DNA of 53,371 nucleotides from Lachnospiraceae bacterium UBA3814 (GTDB lineage Bacteria; Bacillota; Clostridia; Lachnospirales; Lachnospiraceae), in contig DFEA01000009.1 in the NCBI GenBank assembly GCA_002368575.1, forward strand, positions 1 to 53,371. Direction: 5' to 3'. The notes under the pieces are model-generated. The model made no database searches, was not told the origin of the DNA, and saw nothing but the letters and a program-made list of their open reading frames with translations. Both the position numbers and the translations under genes were made by a program. This document shows positions 33,801 to 48,800 of the stretch, piece by piece (positions within the stretch are counted from its first letter, which is position 1; every line of letters starts with the position of its first letter).

Positions 33801-36800
33801 CCGCTTAAGGACTGATCACTGTAGCTCTTCTTATCAAAGCTCATAGCGAGCGGTTTATCGGAGATGACGACGGTTTTGTTGTCCTCTTCGTTAAACTCTA
33901 CCCATCCGGTCTCAGCATCAATACTGAAGGAGGTCGCCGTCTTCTTTCTTGCATATCCGTCAGGAGCCTTAAGCTCGTATATCTTATAGTTTCCGCCCTT
34001 TTCGATATCGGCATAGACGATCTGAGCGACTCCGTATTGTTTCTTTAACTCCTCAATCTCATCATCACTCAGACTATTTCCGCTTCCAACCAGCAGAGTG
34101 TCGAGCCCGCCGGTGGCAAAGTAATTGAGCTCCTTAAGCTGTTCTCCCCCGTTGGTCTCTATCGCTACGGTTGTCTTGCTGCCGGTGTTAAGAACATCTT
34201 CGCCTCTTTCATCAGTCACCGCGAGCCAGGCACCCTTCAGGTTGACACGGAAATTATCGGCATCAAATACATCCTGCTCGCCCTGCTTTGCAACCTTTAC
34301 ATATACAAGATCGTTGTAAACGGTCTTTGAAAGTATGCTGTTCTTTTCTTCTCCCGCCAGATCGATGCCGTTACTCCCGAAGGTCATTCCGGCTTCGCTT
34401 GCAGGGATCTTGACTTCACCGAGAACACCTTCGCTTAACCGGTACTGATCCGCGGCGGAACGCTCCTTGATATAGTAGGTTTCTCCGGCTCTGATCTTTA
34501 GTTTGCTCAGATCGATCACAGTCGCCTCTCCGGTGGTCGTCCAACTCGACTCACTTAAAGGCTCAACCTGTGCTCCTGTCTTCTCAAACAGTGCAAGCTC
34601 AGCTCCCACAACGGAAACATTCTCACTCCCAAAACGGAGCTTTCTGACCTCCAGCTTGACAGGTCTGTCAAGAAGGTTCAGGGTCTTTCCATCGACTCTT
34701 ACGTGCAGATACCTGCCCGATCCGTCTGGGGTCTCCTCCTGAGCCTCATCCTCTGTTGTTCCACTCCAGCTTACCTTATTGATCACGATGGTTCCATCTG
34801 CTCCATCATTATCCCTTGTCAGATAGAACTCCACATCCGGAGCGGTGAAATATCCGTCCGGAGCCTCTTCTTCATGTAATACATACAGATGCGGATTGGA
34901 GGGATCGCTCACAACAAGCTTCCCCGTCAGGGTCATATTCTCACCTATCGACCACTCCTCCACAACTTTATTGCTTTGTTTGTCAAAGATCTGAAGCTTA
35001 CCTCCGCTTCCTCCGGAGATCCTGTCACCCATATCTCCGTTATCCGTCAGAACACGTTTGTCAACGGTCAATACCGTAGGCTCATCGTAGAGAACTATGG
35101 TCGTTCCTTCAATGGCCGCATCCTCGTTCTGTTCCGAAAGAACCAGCCCGGTACCGGTGGCATTTACCGAGAAGTACACATCTTTAGCTCTTGCAAAGCC
35201 CAAAGGCGCCTCCTTCTCATGAAGAATATAGCTTCCTCCGGCCTCAAGCCCCGTCAGAGCTACTGTTTTACCGCTGTTCAGATAAATGGTCTGGATAGGT
35301 TCCGCAGTATCGATATTCTCTGCATCAGCCGCATTGTAAAGCTCTACCGTTCCGCCCTTTCCGGCTATAGGACCGTTTTCTTCCACACCGGTAACAAGGT
35401 CTTTCACATTCCTGGCCTTCTTTGCAAAGGAGATGGAGATACTACTGTTATCGATCTCGCCATTTGTCAGAGGCTCCTCCTGATAGCTTGCTATATTACC
35501 CGGCTGCAGGTTTATTACACCCGTCTTTGCGTGATTTCCCTCCGGAAGAGCATAACCGGGTACAGGCGCTGTCTCCTCAAAGTAGTAGCTTCCTAAAGGA
35601 ACCTCTACCTCTACACGGTAATAGCTTACCGTATTACCCTTGTCATCAGTATAAGATCTCTCTTCAACATCACTTGCCTCTATGGGTCTAATTATCTCTC
35701 CGTTACCGTTACCGTTCTCATCCCTCTCACCGGCATTCCTCAGGACAAAGGTACCCTTAAGGAAATTTGAAAGCTCATCTTTAGTCTGAATAAACTGTCC
35801 GTCAAGCCTCTTTACAAAACCTATCTTACCGGTCTCGTATGCCGTATTCGGGATCTCATTACCCTCTACCTTCTGAGTCAGTGCGGCGTCCTTATAGAGC
35901 ACGGCACTCTCACCCTGAGTTTCTATCTTAAAGTAATAGATACTTTCATCAGGCCTGTAGCCCAAAGCCTTTGCAGACGCAGCATTCTCAACCAGGAAGT
36001 AGGTGCCCATCGGTATATTATCAAAGGTCAGATTGAACCCATCTGTATCTGCCTCTTTTTTGGTCTCTCCGGGGACCGGTGTAAGCTTCACGGCGCCCTC
36101 TCCGGTCACCTTATAGAAGCCTTCCCCGGGCACATTTACAAAACCGTCTCCTGTGTTGATCTGCCATTCCCCGTCAGCACTCTGCACCGCCCTGAAGAAG
36201 CCTCCCTCAGGCAATGCGTAGCGGTCAAAGGTTATCTTATCTATAAGAGTTCCTCCGGTCCCTGCGATCTTTCTGAGGCCCACCTTACCAAATACCTTGG
36301 CATTATTATAGATAACCTCCGTCACACTTCCATTCGCGGTCACTTCAAAGCCACCGCCATCAGTCTCCCAGTTAAGGCTCTGGTTATATCCCGCAATCCT
36401 TGCCGCGCTTCCCTCAGGGATCTCTCCTTCTTCAAAATGATAAGCACCATAAGGCAAAGGTCCGACCTTTCCGATCTTCCCTTCCCCATCTGTTGTAAAG
36501 TAACCGTCTGCATCCTGTTCGGCAAGCTTCTCGACCTGACCATTCTTCACAAGATAGAGGCCTTCGCTTTCTACAGAAATATTCACGCCCTGAACACTTA
36601 CCACATAGCCATTTTCTGAAGACTGTGCCTTATAAACCGGTACACCGTTCTTTTTAGCCTCCGCTATACTTGTGCTATCAATATTGACCGCATTACCGGC
36701 TGCGTCAAAGAGCTTAAACCGAATACCTGCCAGAGACGAAGGCTGATCGGTTTCTCCATCACCGAACACCTTCTGCAGAGCTCCAAAGCCATAACCCTTG

Positions 36801-39800
36801 TTGTTTACAACCTCTACGAGCTCCGGAGCCATGGTACCTACACCGTTTTCATTAGCAGCATCTTTCGGAGCCACATAATCCTCTGCGCTTATGGTGAAAG
36901 AATGATACTCATCCGAAACTGCATAGCCCTTAGGCGCCGCCACCTCTTCAAACCGGTAAGTTCCCCAGTCAAGGATACCAGTAAAGCTTATCTTACCATC
37001 CTGATCGGTCACGAACACATTTCTAAGAACATTTGCGGAATTGTTAGGATCAGTAAAGCTTGACCGGAAATAATCCTTAAAGCCATTCTTATTGCCAAGC
37101 TCTGCGGTCATATCCTCCCACAGCTTAGTAGCTTCCTTGTAGTAATAAAGCTTAAAGGCCGCCGATTTCGTCTCATCGTTCTCAGCATTTGTGATAAGTT
37201 CCCCGTCGGCATCCTGCTTTTCCAGAATCACAGAACCTTTTAACTGCTTATTTGGTATTTCGATCTCTTCAAATGTATATACATTATCAGAAGTGATCGT
37301 AAAGGGCTCCTGCCACTTAATATCTGAGGTATCGACCTTATACCCTGCCGGGGTGGTTATCTCTTCCAGCTTATATGTGCCCTGAGGTATATCCTCAAAG
37401 ACAATATATCCCTCATGCTCAGTACCGGCAGTCTCTGTATAGTTACCGCTGGTCTTTGTCAGATACTCTACACTCCCATGGAAAGCAAGCCAGAGCTGCT
37501 CTATAAGGCTTGTGGCCTCATCAGTCTTGCTCAGACGGATAACCGCGCCAGCAAGCTCTTTAGAAGGATCATCGGAATCCACCTTCTTTATGCGGATCTT
37601 TCCGGTCCTTGGAGTATTAAGCACAATACCGGCATCGGAATCACCGATTTTTTCCGTCTTAACCTCTTTTTCATTTTCTATAACAGAGAACCATATCTTC
37701 CTTGAAACAGTGGTTCCGTCCGCCAGCTCCTCAACAAGAGGTTCATAGCCCTCCGGAGTATCCTTTTCGATAAAGTAATAACGTCCGTAATCAAGGGGTC
37801 CTACCTTCGCTCCGTTCTCTCCGGAAGCCCCTGCCGATGCCTGAGAGGGAGCTCCGGTCGCCTCAGTACCCTGAGCCTGCTCAGTACTCTGCTTTACATA
37901 CTGTCTGATCACACCCTGAGCATCCGTTCTGTAAATATGATCGGTAAGCTCTGTGCCATCCTCCGTAAAGAGACTGAACTCAACACCTGCCATAGGCAGT
38001 TCTTTCCTTGAATCCTTCTTGGTAAAGGTAACATAGCCCTGCTTCTTCTCATTGACAGCAGTAAAGCTGAAATCAAGGTTGTCCTTATCTACGGTAAAGA
38101 CACCGGTAGCATCGCCTTCAAACTCTGTCTTAAGCTGATAAGGCTTTTTAGCCTCTTCTTCGGCTTCCGATCCGGCCTGGATTGAAGTATCGGTATCGGT
38201 TTCTACCAGAGTATAACTCGTACCCCATACAGGATCAGGGATCTCAAGGGAACCCTTTCCGTCTGCATCTGTCGTTATAGTTCCGACACTCTTTTTATAC
38301 TTCGGATCTCCCTCGTAGAGCGTAAACTGCACATAGGCAAGAGGCTCTTCCGTATTTTTATCCTTCTTTTCGAGGGATACTGAGGCCGGCCGTTTCGTGT
38401 TTGTTATAGTGATGGGTTCCTTCATGGAAGCCTCGCCTATCCATGCGATCTCGGGCTTTGAATTTACAGCCTCGATATCATAGGCATTATCTCCATAGGG
38501 CTTCTCTATAAAGAAGTACGCACCCCAGGAAAGACCGGTGATGGTCTCTGTTCCATTTGTGATATTAACAGTCTGAATGGTCCACCCGGGATCATCCTCC
38601 GGCACATCGGTAGGTACGGTGCTGTCACCCTCAGTTCTCGTTTTAAAGATCACCTGGCCGTCGTTGTTAAGCTTTGCCCTGTGAAGCTCAAACTCAATGG
38701 GCTCTGTTATAAGTTTACCCTTATCATCCATCTTGACGATAGAAATCTCACCGTCACGGGATGGTGTATTGTAAACCTTTCTGTAACCATCCTCGGACGG
38801 AGCAAGCCTCTCAAATGAAACCGTATTATCCGAAATGAGTCCCTTGTCAAGCCCTACGACCGCACGATCCTCATCACTTGCTATATGGAAGTAATACGGT
38901 CCGCCAAGCGCAAAGGCATTATTGGGAGTGCTCCGCTCTACAAAGCAGTAATACCCTTCCGGAAGGCTGCCTTTTGAAACAACACCGTTCTCATCAGAGG
39001 TGATCGTATCATAAGGTGCTTTATTACTATCATAATTGCCTTCCACATCCGTTATGTACAGATCAAACTCAACCCCCGGAAGAGGCGACACCACACCGTT
39101 AACAGATTTGAATTTGGTAAACTTCACCCCGGCAAGGATAGAGGAATTGACGATTTCCTTATTTGTTTCCTCATTCTCCCTTACCTCGATCACATGCTCG
39201 ACACTTGTGTCAACTGTATACTGAGCCTTCAGGTCATCCGGGACCCCAAGTTCCTTAACGCAGTACTTGCCCTCCTGCAGACCTTCTATCCTGATATATC
39301 CGTCCTTATCTGTCGTGAGCACAGCCTCCCCGTTCTCTGCCGGAGAGTATACCGTAACAGTCTTTCCGTTCTCATCCGCCTCGGAAGCCTTCACCTTAAT
39401 CTCAGCTCCGCTAACATAAGAAGCTCCGTTCTTCGTCATCTTATGGAGACTGAAGGTTACACCGGCTATAGGAATATCTTTTCCGTCATCGTCTTTCTGG
39501 CTGCTTATCTTATGGATCTTTACGGTACCGTTTCCAAGCTTGCGGTTCTTTGCCGTGATCTCAAGCGGAGTATTTACAGCACTCGCCGGAAGTGTTCCGT
39601 CAGCGGTCCCAAGAGACCATATCCCGTCCGGGTGATCCGAAGGATAGGTATAGCCCTCAGGCAGAACTGTCTCCTGAAGATAGTAGACCTTACCCCACTC
39701 CAGATTATCAATAGTAATCTCACCATTGTGCCAGTTTTTATTTTTGTCTCCTGCCACAAAAGTTCTGCCTGTCGTTACCCTATTTCCATCAAGTAGTGTA

Positions 39801-42800
39801 AATACCGCATCATTAAGCTTTGTCTTATCATCATCCTGATCCAACTTCACAAGATGAATTGAGGCCTGATTCTTCTTATTTATGAAGGTAATGTCAGGAG
39901 ACGTTTTTTCTACAGTATCAGCCCTTCCGATCTCAACAACGAACGGATTGCCACCATTATAAAGAGGCTCATAGCCGGGCATAGTCTCTTCTGTCAGAGT
40001 GTACTTTCCCCAGGGAAGATCTTTAAAACTGACCAGCCCTGTATCATCAGTCACATCGGTCTTTACTATATCCTTCGTATTACTGTCGCTGCTCTTTCCC
40101 TCAAGCTTAAAGGTAAAATGTACCTTGGACAGATCCACGGGAGTCTCTCCTGTGCTGACCTGAACCTCCTTTTTAAGCAGGTACTCACCGTCGCGCTCAT
40201 CGTTGGTAATAACATTGCCATTATTTTTCCCGTTCTCATAAGTGGAACTCAAGGCATCACTAATGCTCTCCGTAAAGGTCTTTGCCACGTCCTGCGGAGC
40301 CTCGTGATCTCTGTCGATCCTGAAGAATATCCTCTTGCTCGGAAGCTTTACCGCCTGACTGTCCACAGTGATTTCTTCCATCGGGGTAACATACCCCTGA
40401 GGAGCCTCAGTCTCCAACAGATAGTAGAAGCCATAACTCAGGCCCGGAATCGAAAGCTTACCGGCATTATCCCCTTCACCCTGCGTAGACAAATTCTCAT
40501 AACCGTTCTGCTTCACATACCTATCCAGTCCCTCTGCCTCCGTTTTTTCCGGATCATACTTATACAGAGTAAACTTTGCGTCATTTAATTTAATATCATT
40601 ATTTCTCGCATCAACCTTGATAAGCACCACGGAACCACTCACCGGGGTATTCTCCCAATTTCCCAGACTATAGGAAAGAGGATCCTGGGTGCTTCCCTGT
40701 GAAACGCTCCTCGGGAAGGTAATGGTTTCTTCCCTCTCACTCAATTCATATGCGGCAGGCGCGGAAATCTCCTTCAAGGTATAGGTTCCCCACGGAATAT
40801 TCGTAAAGGAAACAACCCCATTACTGCCGGAGTCAGCCGTATAATACGCATCATCACTATTGTTTCCTGATCTGAACAGCCCAAAGGTAACGCCTGGTAT
40901 TGTTTTACCTGTATTATTTGCCTCAACCTTTGTAAGGCTTACAGAGCCTTTACCTTCCGTATTGCTTATCAGGTAATCACCGTTTGAATTTTTCTGAAGC
41001 TGTGTTAATACACCCGACTTTTCATCATATACGCTGAGCGGAACATAATTCTTTGTCTTCGCATCCCAGGCATTTTCCCAGCCTACGTGGAAGAAGTATT
41101 TCGTATCGTTATATTCATACCCAAGCTTCTCAGCGGTCTCCTCATCCTCCTGAAGGTAATAATAGCCCTCGGAAAGACCGGTTATCTCAACCTCACCCTG
41201 GGTACGTCTCTCTTCAGATGACTCCGCCTCCGTAAACTGTACCTCGGTCACAGAATCAATGTTTTCCTCCGCACCGCTATTGGATTCAGCTGTCATATCC
41301 GTTCTTTCGTTAATACTGCTTTCAAGAGGAAGACCGTTCTCACCCGGCACATACTGATAAACACGGAACCTTATACCGCCGATACCCGTGTTGTTATTGT
41401 CCGAATCCACCTTGATAAACCTGACCCTCGCATCGATATTTGCGTTATAGAAGGCCTGGCTGTATACATACCTTACGTTTCCGTTTGCATCTTTTGTCTC
41501 AGTATACAAAGGATTCTTAGGATCTACATTATTGGTCACACTGAACTCTACCGGCTCGCTCTTTACGGAGAAGGCAGTCTTTTTGTCCGCGGGGATGTCA
41601 ACCTCGGTAACCTCATAAACACCCACAGGCAGGTCTCTAACTATAAGCTTATTGCCTTTTTCTCCGCCCTCGGCTACCATATCCATGGTTTCACCGTTAT
41701 CCGCATCGTAAGCGTACTCACCGTTTGCAGTCTTAGTAACCTTAATCTGGCTTCCATCCTTCACCTTTACGGTAAAGACGGCCTTTTCGAAGGGCACGGG
41801 GTTCTTTATGCTGCCGCTGTACTTAATAAGCTCCAGATCCCTCTTTACAGGCCTGTTTGTGAAAGGAGCGTTATCAACAGACGCGTCCTCATCCAGGTTG
41901 TAGACTGCTGTAGCGGAAGCATTCGTCGCATTGATAGTAAAGTCTAAATGCTTCGTATCTTTCGTTTCTGTAAAGGTCTGCGACCCATCCTCATTTGTGG
42001 TAAGTGTTCCCTCCGTTTCATAGCCCTCGGGAGCAGCCACCTCTACAAACCTGTACTGACCCCAGGGAAGCCCGGTAACGGAAACCTTCCCGGTATTCGC
42101 ATTGGAACGGAAAATACCAAGGATACGCTTCTCACTATCGGAGATGATCTCCTCTTTGGTAAACCTTTCGTATTCTTTGGTGCTTTCATTGTATTTATAT
42201 AACCAGAACTGGGCACCGGAAAGCTTCTTTGTCGTATCCGTCCCGTCTACCTTTGTAAACTCGACGCTTCCGGTCTGTTCTGTATTGCTGATGGAACGCT
42301 TGGGAGTAAGGCCTTCCTTTTCAGCCCATACGCCTTCGTTATAAGTCACGCCAATGGAAAACTGAGCGCAGATCCCGTCTTCCTTCACATATCCCTTCGG
42401 TGCTGTTATCTCTTTAAAATAATAATCACCCCATTTAAGACCGGTTATCCTGACGGCAGCATTCTTATTTCCATCATCACCTGTCTCCTCAAAGACTATT
42501 GCTTTCACCCCCTCTGCTGCTCCCGAGGTGGAAAGATTTCCGGCAGCATCAAAGGTAAGTGTTATAGCCTTGTTATAGCCCTGTTCCGCTGGGTCCCTGA
42601 ACAATCCTTTGAACCAGTCTGCTGCTTTATCGATGAAGGGTTTTGTCGATTCGCGCTGAGCATACCAAAGCTCAAACTCCGCGCCGGAAAGCTCTGCAGC
42701 TGAAAGCGCTCTGTTTCCATCTGTCTCATCAAGCTTTCTCAGCGTAACCTCACCGGTTTTTTCCTCATTTTCAACAAACAGAGCGGCATCAACCTGCACG

Positions 42801-45800
42801 CCGTCAGCCGTTCCATTCTGAACCACCTTAAGGCCTTCATTGTTCACTACGACCTTTCTATCCGGGTTTGCTGAAACACCATCGAGATTAAACCCTACAG
42901 GGCTGTAGGAAAGCTTCATTCCAACCGGAGCCGTGGTCTCAACCAGGAAGTACTCCCCAACCTCAAGGCCGCCGTCTATCAGATAAGCGTCCTTAAGTTT
43001 TCCGTTATATCCGTTCTTATCAAGTACACCGCCGGTCGTTGTAAGGCTTTCTTTGTTGACCTTAACAATCCCTTCCGTTTTCTCAAGCGCCGCAGCAACG
43101 GCTGTCACAAAGGCCTCATTGTACCCGGCAGTCCCTTCATCATGCCCCGTGATCCCGGATTTCACAGAATCGATCACGCTTACAGCAGTCTCCGTGCTGC
43201 CGCGATAGAGGTCAAAGGCAGCACCATCGATAACCTCCTTGGTCTCCTTATCATATTTGACCAGCATGAAATCGCCGGATTTCCGCGTGTTGACAATAGC
43301 GTTCTCACCGGTAAAGCTGTAATTCAGCTTTTCTCCGGAAGCCACCCCTATAACAAACGTCGACGAGGTAAACAGTCCATCTTCCTTGTAAAGACCCTTG
43401 TTACTGTCTCCTACATTTGTCTCCTTAAGCTGATAGGTGCCCCAGGGAAGATCGGAAAATGAAAGCTTTCCGTCAGCATCAGTAGTCCCTTCACCGTACT
43501 TCGCAAAATTACCTCCGGACAAAGGCTGTCCCGCTGTATCCACATCCGCCCACAGCTCAAAGGTTACGCCGGAAAGAGGTGTATCTGAGGTGCTGAATAC
43601 ACTGCGTCCAAGCTTTTCAAGCTCTACCGTACCCTTATTTCTTGTGTTGTTCACACGGGCTATACCATCAGTACCCAGAACGACTGAAGCGGAATTGATC
43701 TTTGCCACATCAAGGGTAGCAGGCGTGTTGCCTGTATTCTCTTCCCCTATGGTAAACCAGAGCTTCGTATCTGCCGGAAGTGTTGCATATCCCGTCTTTT
43801 CATTTTCAATAAAGTAATACTCGCCCTTTGCCAGACCGCTCTTTTCGACAATACCATTCTCATCGGCAGTGACATTCGTATCCACATCGCTCCCGGCAGC
43901 GGTCTTTAATGTAAAGGATGCACCGTCAAGACCTGTGTCCTTTCCTTCCCAAAGCTCCCCGGCGTTATTATCGATCACCTTCTTAAAGGTAACCTTTCCA
44001 TCAAAGGTAGTGTTAGTAAAGATGACAAGGTCATTTTTATCTTTCGAATCCTTAAGAGGAGCGTTCTCCGCTGTTACCTCTACAGCCTTGTTCCCGGTAT
44101 CCAGCGCATAACCATTCAAGGTGCTGAACTCATTAAAGTGATAGCTCCCGATCTCAAGGCCCTCGACCACGATCCTGCCGTCAGAATCCGTGTATAATTT
44201 TGTATCCTTCGAAGCCGGGTCATAAACATACGCTCCCGCGACCCCATTTGTCTTTTCCGAAACCGTAAGTGCAGTAGTATCACCATCTTTTGTCAGCGTG
44301 AAGCCTATACCGGCCTTCTCCGCACTGCCTTCCACCATTTTTTCAAGGCTTACAGAACCATAGATGAGAGTATTTGTGATATCTACCTCAGCTTTATCAG
44401 TCCCGTTGTTTATATTTACGACATTATCATTCGCCCCTGAAACACTTATACCATACCTGTAACCGGCTCCGGGTTCTTTCACCTCCGTGATATTGCCGCT
44501 GCTGTCCTTTACCGCAACGACCTCCTTTACTGTATAGTCTCCAAAAGGAAGGTTTGAAAGTATGAGAGCCTTATCTTCACCGCTCCCGTCCTTCGTTGTG
44601 CTGACCAGAAGCTTTACAGCCTTAATATCATTGCTCCATCCTTCTCCTGTCTCATCCATGTAATAATACTTTCCTGAAGGATTCTGGATCGTAACATAAA
44701 ATTCTGTATCTGCTGAAGCTTTGCCATCATTTGAGACAAATTTACGCACAACAAGAGTGCCCACGGCATTCACGATCTCAACCGCAGCATTCTTTTTTTC
44801 CAGACTCAATGAAACAGTCTTCGACGTAGCATCTTCCCCGTCAATGGTAACGTGGTACGGGCTGTCTTGCGTCACCGTCTTCCCGTTTGCATCCGTCTCC
44901 GTAATTACATAATCCCTGCCCAATGGAAGGTTATTGATAACAATGTTATTGTTAACAGGGTAGATCTTATGAACAAAACTGCTCTTATTATCATCCGTAA
45001 TAGCTTCCGCAGTATTTCCGTTCAGATCATAATAGAGGCTGCCGGAGCTTACGGTAGCATAGAAAGCAGCATCCGAAACCTCTGAAGGACTACTCACGGT
45101 CTTACCTATGGTAATGCTTCCGGTTTCCGCGTTATTGATGATAACCGTTCTCTGCTTATTATTAAGATCAAGAACAACACTGCCTGAAATACCGTCGGTG
45201 CCCGCTGTAACCCCATCTCCGGAAACGGTTACCGTATAGGTATTGTCAACATCATTACCTTTCTCTGTTACCTCTTTAACATAGTAGGTACCGAGAGGAA
45301 GCTTGGGGATAGTAATCCCCTCAGAACTTGTTTCAGATATCTCTAATATCTGTTTACCGCTCGACGAACCGCCATCTTTCTTATAATAGGTAATAACATT
45401 ATTATTATTTGAATAAACAACCACATAGAACTTATCATTTTCGTTCTTTTTAGAACCGGTAAGGGTCTTTTTGATCGTAAGGTACCCGGCGCTGTAGTTA
45501 TCATACTTAACCTCCGGGACCTCCTGCATGGAATTCAGCTTTTTTCCGTTTCTGTCATAAAGCTGATAAACATGAACCTCCTTCCCGCTCCAGGGGCTGT
45601 TGACGGTCTCCCTGAAAATTCTGGCCTTAACAAGGTACTGGCTCTTATCGTAGACATAATTCCCGTTCGTATCGACTTCCTTGAGCAGGAAATAATAAGT
45701 ACGCGCCAGATCGCCCTCAGCTGTCCCCTCATTAGCAAGGCAGTTAAGGTAAAACTTGACATGACCATCGGAATCCGTCTCTTTCTTAGATACAGCACTG

Positions 45801-48800
45801 CCCTGGTTCCCGTTAGAGTCACTCTTAAACGCCTCAAAGGTAAAGGTCTCTCCTTTACCCGGCTCTGCACCATCTACCGTCTTGGTTATCTCAACCGGTA
45901 CGACCTTCGGGAACTGGTCATTATTAAACTCTATGTTTGCTCCATTCTCACCCAATTCAACGGTAGCAGAAAAGCTCGTTGCTCCGTTATTGTTAGAGGT
46001 TGAGATATCACTTCCGGTGCTCTTTACGGTCACGTAGAAGCTGGCGCCGCTCTGGTTGCCAAGCCCCTGGGTACCTTCCTCGGTGATCTTATATTTACCT
46101 ACCGGAAGGTTTTCTATTTTTAATTCTTCATCCGCGAGAATATAAACAACGGTCTTTTCCTCATGAGAAACACCCTTCTCATCATAGTATAAACCGGCTT
46201 CATCTACTATTGTAAAGGCAAACTGTCCTACCTTACCGAAGTGCAGCCACTTGTTGTTTCCGCTTTTCGTATACCAGCAGATAGTATCGCCGATCTCGAC
46301 TGTCTCAAGCAGCTTTTTGGATGACTCTATGTCCCTGACATATCCATTCGTTCCGGCAGCATTCTTATCCGGAGCATCAACATAGTTTTCCCTCTTCATT
46401 ATTTCATAAAGGGAAGGCTCCGGTTCATCCTGACTGGTCTTATAAACCTTTGTAACATAACATTCCAGATCTCCAAGGTTATCCGTCTTAACCTCGATCA
46501 TGTGCTCCGGTTTGCCGGTATCTTCATTCGTATAGATGATATAGTGGGAGAACTGGCCGCAATATTTCTTCCGGTGACCGCCGCCGCCGGTATTTTTATC
46601 AACATCATACCAGTTCACCTCGCCCTCATCACTATGAGTCGAAGGTGCATAAGGAGTTCTTGGTTCGGCGTGCGGCAGTTCGCATCTGAGGGTCCAGGTG
46701 TCACTCACCAGTTTTTTACTGATCACAAGATCACCGTGATCACCCGACTCCTTATTATCAAATGCGATCGCATTCTTTACAGAAGCAGTACCTGCTTTGG
46801 CCTTATCAATATCACCTGTCTCATATATGGTCATGCCTCTCAGTGTGTATACCGTCTTAGCAGCTGATTCGTTTTTATCAACCACAGCCTTTACGATATA
46901 CTGACGAGCATCAATATCATAACCGGCCGGCGCATCCTGTGCTTTTTCCTTAACAAGGAACCAGACATCTCCCTCAGAAGAGAGCTTTACAGGGTCAAAG
47001 GCCACGCTCCCTCCCTGATTCTTTTTGGTCTGAACAGGGCTTCCCCAACCCGTTCCCTCGGTATATTTATATAATTCAAAATTAAACTTCTGACTGCTCT
47101 CAGGTGTGTTCCCGTCTATTGTCTTCTGCGCATTAATCTGAATCTCTGTAGCAGAGGTCAGCTGCTGGTAAATATTATGCCATTCTACGTTAGAAACAAC
47201 CTCATTCGCAACGATCCAACCGCTTCCGGCACCGCTCTCAAAGTTAACTGTAGCATACGGAGCATAGATCACACCGGTAGGGGAATCCTTAAGGGTCACG
47301 TTCGAAACACCCTGGAGATCCCAGATTATCGTCTTTGCAAACCTCGCCAAATCCTGATTCCCAAACCCGCCGCTGTTTTTTTCAGCATTTGTTTTGTAGG
47401 TCTGAGTATGCGTATCAAAATCATAATCACCATCCGAACTGTACAGAATCTTATTTATTGTTATATCCGATCTGCCGTGGAAAATGATCACCTGACTCGG
47501 CAGCTTGTTTATAAGTACCTCACCGGTCTCCCCCAACAGTTTTTTTAGTGTAGTGGAGCTGTCAAGGTCTATATGTACTACGGCATCCTCCGGAAGTCCC
47601 GCCGTATCCACCAGATATTTTTTGTAATCACCTGTAGAGTTGGGAAGCACCAGCCAGCTCCTCTTGTCCTGTTCATTTTCCTCATCGGTTCCGCCTATTC
47701 CATCCTTAGGTATATTAACGCCATTCATCAAGGAAGATATTTTGTCGCTTATCTCTTTCGAGCTAAGCGGTACCCGAATGGTATTTCCCTTATTATTTGA
47801 CTCCTGTATATCCCCTTCTACAATCGCCTCGCTGTTATAATATACATAGTATGGATCGTTCACCGTATCCTTCAGTTGCAGTTTTGTATCTTCCAGCAAA
47901 TTCCCGACATAATAATTTCCGGGATAGTTACTGAGATCGCTCATTATAGCAGCATTATCTTTAAAATTATTTACAGCAAAATTTGTCTGGCTGTCACCGA
48001 TCTGCTCATAGGTATTGGCAACAATACCGTAATTCGCGGCTTCACCCAGAATATCCTGTACACTGGTCGTTCCATTTCCGCTTACGTCAATCTTCGTGGC
48101 TTCGATATCATATGTCTGGGCCAATGTTGTGCCCTCTGCAGGCATCTTAAGCTTATAAATTCCGCCAAAAAGATAGCCGTTTGCAGAATCCACCTTGATC
48201 AACTGATTAGCAAACTGCTCAGGATCATTATCCATCTCACTCTCTGATAAATTGAGATTGGCAGCGCTTCTCATCCATATACTGACATCATATACCTTAT
48301 TTTCATTATAGTCTTTAAATTTGCGCTGATTGTATACAGAATCAGGAATCATGAACAATCCTGTTTCCCTATTGTATTCCCCCTTGTCCAAAGGTAACAA
48401 AATATGCTTCCTCTCCGTATTAGGTTCAGGATTCGGATCATTAATATAAATCAAATAATTATAAAACATGGGATCCGGATCGATCGTAGCTCCGTTCTCA
48501 TTCAGAAAACGAATACGAATCATGTGCCCGTTGTATGAGGAGCCGGTGAACATAACCCGCGAAAAGCTATCCATATCAAAGCTTACCTCTTCCTCTGATA
48601 CGGTTGTGCTCTCTTCAAGCTTTTTGATCTCAAGCTCGCCATTTGTTTCATGAGCATGATTGATTTCCAGCGATTCACCTGCATCTATCTCATTACTAAG
48701 CTGATCCTTTTTAAACTTAAATGAAATATTGACCGATCCTTCTTCCGGTTCAATTTCTACTGTTCTTGTCTCATCCGTAAAAAAGGAAATATCGTATGCC

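Noticed and set aside
16030..46720. Cys/His module as a classical thioester domain
   Set aside because: A Cys next to an aromatic residue occurs (YCG/FCG), but the partner Gln motif of known thioester domains is not seen, and extra conserved Cys and His fit a metal site or disulfide better.
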